DNA from: Scatophagus argus
Lineage: Eukaryota; Chordata; Actinopteri; Scatophagidae
Direction of reading: 5' to 3'
DNA length: 64,000 nt
Assembly: GCF_020382885.2 (NCBI RefSeq)
Contig: NC_058497.1
Coordinates: 17,476,330-17,540,329, forward strand
Part shown: positions 61,191 to 64,000 of the stretch, in pieces
How positions within the stretch are numbered: position 1 is the stretch's first letter
Layout of the letters: each line of letters opens with the position of its first letter
Notes under the pieces: generated by a model
What the model saw: only the letters and a program-made list of their open reading frames with translations
Told to the model about the DNA's origin: nothing
The model's database searches: none
Position numbers and translations under genes: made by a program

Positions 61191-64000
61191 TTCAGAATCA
61201 GAATCAGAATCAGCTTTATTTGCCAAGTATGTGTGACCATACAAGGAATTTGACTCCGGATTTTTCTCTGTCCTGTGCACCATACAAAATACAAAAAAGC
61301 AATAATAATAATAAAAAGAAGAATAAAATATTTACAAGAAGAAAAAATATATATATATATATATATATACATGTAGTGCAACCAGTGGAATGAGGTAGTG
61401 CAAACAGTGTGATGGTTCACACAATGGCAGGTGGTTTATGGGGAGATCAGGGAGACAGCCTGGGGGAAGAAACTGTTTTTGTGTCTGGTGGTCTTGGCAT
61501 ACAGAGCTCTGTAACGCCTACCAGAGGGAAGCAGATCAAACAGTTTGTGTGCAGGGTGTGAGGGGTCTGCAGTGATGCTTCCTGCCCGTTTTTTGACCCT
61601 GGACTGGTATAAGTCCTGGATGGAGGGCAGGTCGGCCCCGATGATTTTTTCTGCAGACCTGATTGTCCGTTGCAGTCTGTTTCTGTCCTGTTTGGTGGCC
61701 GATCCAAACCAGACAGTGATGGAAGTGCAGAGAACAGACTGGACGATGGAGGTGTAGAAGATGGTCAGCAGCTCCTGAGGCAGGTTGAACTTTTTCAGCT
61801 GTCGCAGAAAATACAACCTCTGCTGGGCCTTTTTTCTGATTAGGTCTACGTGGGACTTCCACTTGAGATCCCGGGCGATTGTAGTTCCCAGGAACTTAAA
61901 GGAGTCCACAGTAGACACTGTGTTGTTGAGAATGGTAAGAGGAGGTACGGTGGGTGGGTTCTTCCTAAAGTCCACTGTCATCTCCACAGTCTTGAGCGGG
62001 TTAAGCTCCAGGTTGTTCTGACCACACCAGAGGACCAGCTGGTCTACTTCACGTCTGTAGGCAGCCTCATCACCATCCTTGATGAGGCCAACTACAGTTG
62101 TGTCGTCCGCAAACTTAAGTAGTTTTACGGACGGGTCCCCTGAGGAGCAGTCGTTAGTGTATAGGGAGAAGAGCAGCGGGGAAAGAACACACCCCTGGGG
62201 GGCGCCAGTACTGATGGTTCTGGTGCTGGAGGTGATGCTCCCCAGCCTCACCTGCTGCCTCCTGTCAGTGAGGAAGTTGTAGATCCACTGAGAGGTGGAG
62301 GTCGGCACTGTGAGCTGTGAGAGCTTCTGGCGGAGGATTTCTGGGATGATGGTGTTGAATGCAGAGCTGAAGTCCACAAACAGGATCCTGGCATATGTCC
62401 CTGGGGTGTCGAGGTGATGGAGGATGAAGTGCAGTCCCATGTTGACTGCGTCATCCACCGACCGGTTTGCCCGGTAGGCAAACTGCAGGGGGTCAAGCCG
62501 GGGGCCTGTGATGAACTTCAGGTGGTTCAGCACCAGCCTCTCAAAGGATTTCATGACCACAGACGTCAGGGCGACGGGTCTGTAGTCATTCAACCCCGTG
62601 ATGGTGGGTTTTTTGGGGACTGGGATGATGGTGGAACGTTTGAAGCAGGAGGGTACTTCACACAGCTCCAGAGATCTGTTGAAGATCTGGGTGAAGATGG
62701 GTGCCAGCTGGTCAGCGCAGATTCTCAGGCAGGAGGGGGACACACCGTCAGGTCCTGGAGCCTTCCTGGTCTTCTGCCTCTTGAAGAGCCGATGCACCTC
62801 CTCCACATTGACCTTCAGTGCTGGTAGGAGGTCTGAGTTGAGGGGGGAGGGTGAGGTGTCAGGTATGGCACAGAGGTTGAGTGTTGTGGATGGGGTGGGA
62901 GAAGGGTGTGAAAAGCGGCAGTAGAAGCTGTTCAGCTCCTCTGCCAGTCCTTTGTTACCCACAGGGTGGGGGGATGGGCTCCTGTAGTTGGTGATGTCTC
63001 TCAGGCCTTTCCACACTGAAGTAGGGTCGTTGGCTGAAAACCTGTCTTTCAGCTTCTCAGAGTAGCACCTCTTTGCAGCTCTGATCTCCCTCGTCAGTGT
63101 GTTCCTGGCCTTTTTGTACAGGGCCCTGTCCCCACTTCTGTGGGCCTCCTCCTTAGCCTGGCGCAGCTTCCTGAGTTTATTGGTGAACCATGGTTTGTTG
63201 TTGTTGTATGTGCAGAAGGTTTTGGTCTGCACACATGAGTCCTCACAAAAACTGATGTAGGATGTCACAGTGTCGGTCAGTTCATCCAGGTCTGTGGCTG
63301 CAGCCTCGAAGACACTCCAGTCAGTGCAGTCAAAGCAGGCCTGTAACTCCAGCTTTGACTCAGCTGTCCATCTCTTAATTGTCCTCACTACAGGCTTTGC
63401 TGATTTTACCTTCTGCCTGTAGGTTGGGATGAGATGGACCATGCAGTGGTCAGAGAGTCCCAAAGCAGCACGGGAAACAGAGCGATAGGAGTCCTTTAGA
63501 ACAGTATAACAGTGGTCCAGCGTGTTAGCATCCCTGGTGGGACACTTTATCTGTTGTCTGTATTTTGGGAGTTCTTGGCTGAGGTTTGCTCTGTTAAAAT
63601 CCCCAAGAATGATGAGCAGGGAGTCTGGATGTTTAGCCTCCATGTCTGATACCTGGTCAGCTAGGTGTTGTAACGCCTCCGTTACACATGCCTGAGGTGG
63701 AATGTAAACACTGACCAGGATGAACGAGGAGAACTCCCGCGGTGAATAAAATGGTTTACAGTTTATGAATAACGACTCAAGATGAGGACTGCATGATTTC
63801 CTTAACACTGTGACATCTTCACACCAACCTTCGTTGACAAAAAAGCACGTTCCGCCTCCCCTCTTCTTTCCAGAGAGCTCCGAGTTGCGGTCCGCACGGA
63901 AGAGCCGGAAGCCGGGCAGCTGGAGAGAAGCGTCCGGGATGTGTTCGCTGAGCCAGGTTTCAGTGAAACACAGAGCGGCGGAGTTCCTAAAGTCGGAGTT
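61191..64000 (-). mobile_element. LINE (L2/Rex1-like), near-complete 3' part, runs off the window
   Basis: A non-LTR retrotransposon on the minus strand. Its 3' end is a GATTCT repeat (61213-61193) preceded by AAATAAAGCT, the usual tail of a common fish LINE. Upstream come a short 3' region with a TA microsatellite (about 61344-61370) and one long reading frame. The tail is clean and the frame unbroken, so the insertion looks young. The 5' end and any target-site duplication lie outside the window. It lies where gene C's exon 4 would be expected. Confidence 0.85.
61436..64000 (-). CDS. LINE ORF: AP endonuclease plus reverse transcriptase (5' partial)
   Basis: The frame is open from the right edge (64000) to the stop at 61436, 855 codons counting the stop. 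The first codons read [17 protein letters not shown], the ETWL block of AP-type endonucleases, followed by ILGDFN and LSDH. The reverse transcriptase has [65 protein letters not shown] and the catalytic FADD (about 62113-62102). The C-terminus reads [20 protein letters not shown]. The enzyme would nick target DNA and copy its own RNA there. All key motifs I looked for are present. A GTG near 63808 is not a start; translation begins beyond the window. Confidence 0.9.
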   Translation of the reverse strand, partial: NSDFRNSAALCFTETWLSEHIPDASLQLPGFRLFRADRNSELSGKKRGGGTCFFVNEGWCEDVTVLRKSCSPHLESLFINCKPFYSPREFSSFILVSVYIPPQACVTEALQHLADQVSDMEAKHPDSLLIILGDFNRANLSQELPKYRQQIKCPTRDANTLDHCYTVLKDSYRSVSRAALGLSDHCMVHLIPTYRQKVKSAKPVVRTIKRWTAESKLELQACFDCTDWSVFEAAATDLDELTDTVTSYISFCEDSCVQTKTFCTYNNNKPWFTNKLRKLRQAKEEAHRSGDRALYKKARNTLTREIRAAKRCYSEKLKDRFSANDPTSVWKGLRDITNYRSPSPHPVGNKGLAEELNSFYCRFSHPSPTPSTTLNLCAIPDTSPSPLNSDLLPALKVNVEEVHRLFKRQKTRKAPGPDGVSPSCLRICADQLAPIFTQIFNRSLELCEVPSCFKRSTIIPVPKKPTITGLNDYRPVALTSVVMKSFERLVLNHLKFITGPRLDPLQFAYRANRSVDDAVNMGLHFILHHLDTPGTYARILFVDFSSAFNTIIPEILRQKLSQLTVPTSTSQWIYNFLTDRRQQVRLGSITSSTRTISTGAPQGCVLSPLLFSLYTNDCSSGDPSVKLLKFADDTTVVGLIKDGDEAAYRREVDQLVLWCGQNNLELNPLKTVEMTVDFRKNPPTVPPLTILNNTVSTVDSFKFLGTTIARDLKWKSHVDLIRKKAQQRLYFLRQLKKFNLPQELLTIFYTSIVQSVLCTSITVWFGSATKQDRNRLQRTIRSAEKIIGADLPSIQDLYQSRVKKRAGSITADPSHPAHKLFDLLPSGRRYRALYAKTTRHKNSFFPQAVSLISP

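Overview
The window is animal nuclear DNA, almost certainly from a teleost fish. It is AT-rich, has GT-AG introns, and carries typical fish LINEs, a tRNA-derived SINE and Tc1-like DNA transposons. Its content is a tandem cluster of class C G-protein-coupled receptors of the vomeronasal type 2 / OlfC family, the amino-acid odorant receptors of fish olfactory neurons. I reconstructed exons by hand from open frames, splice sites and codon phase. The family plan is exon 1 (signal peptide, phase 2 end), exon 2 (about 271-352 nt), exon 3 (about 800-840 nt), exon 4 (222-231 nt), exon 5 (always 124 nt, cysteine-rich) and a final exon with the seven transmembrane helices.

Layout: genes 1 (601-6548) and 2 (7209-10509) are intact on the + strand. 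At 13.1 kb lies an exon-5 relic. At 14.1-16.8 kb is a very divergent, shortened V2R-like locus whose recognised exons are all open and keep the family's splice phases. 18.1-19.5 kb holds decayed LINE and SINE sequence. Then come gene D (19960-23815, +), gene E (24979-28126, +) and gene A (34681-29185, -). Gene G (36046-40601, +) stands alone. A second set follows: D' (42877-46272, +), E' (48361-51481, +) and B (57923-52546, -). A third minus-strand member, C, shows only its last three exons (60686-59429). A LINE with a reading frame open to the right edge lies just upstream of C.

The D-E-A and D'-E'-B blocks are a duplication offset by about 23 kb. The paralogues have since exchanged sequence: near-identical tracts end abruptly in diverged flanks, and C is a patchwork of A-like and B-like segments. 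The minus-strand genes have an intron inside the seven-helix exon, and A, B and G have extra introns inside exon 3. Gene G also uses a GC donor.

Each intact gene predicts a receptor of about 848-885 residues: signal peptide, Venus-flytrap ligand-binding domain, cysteine-rich linker and seven helices ending in the family's PKCYII tail. By family knowledge they would act in the membrane of microvillous olfactory neurons, one or few per cell, giving the fish a set of related amino-acid detectors. I cannot name the species or exact orthologues from sequence alone.
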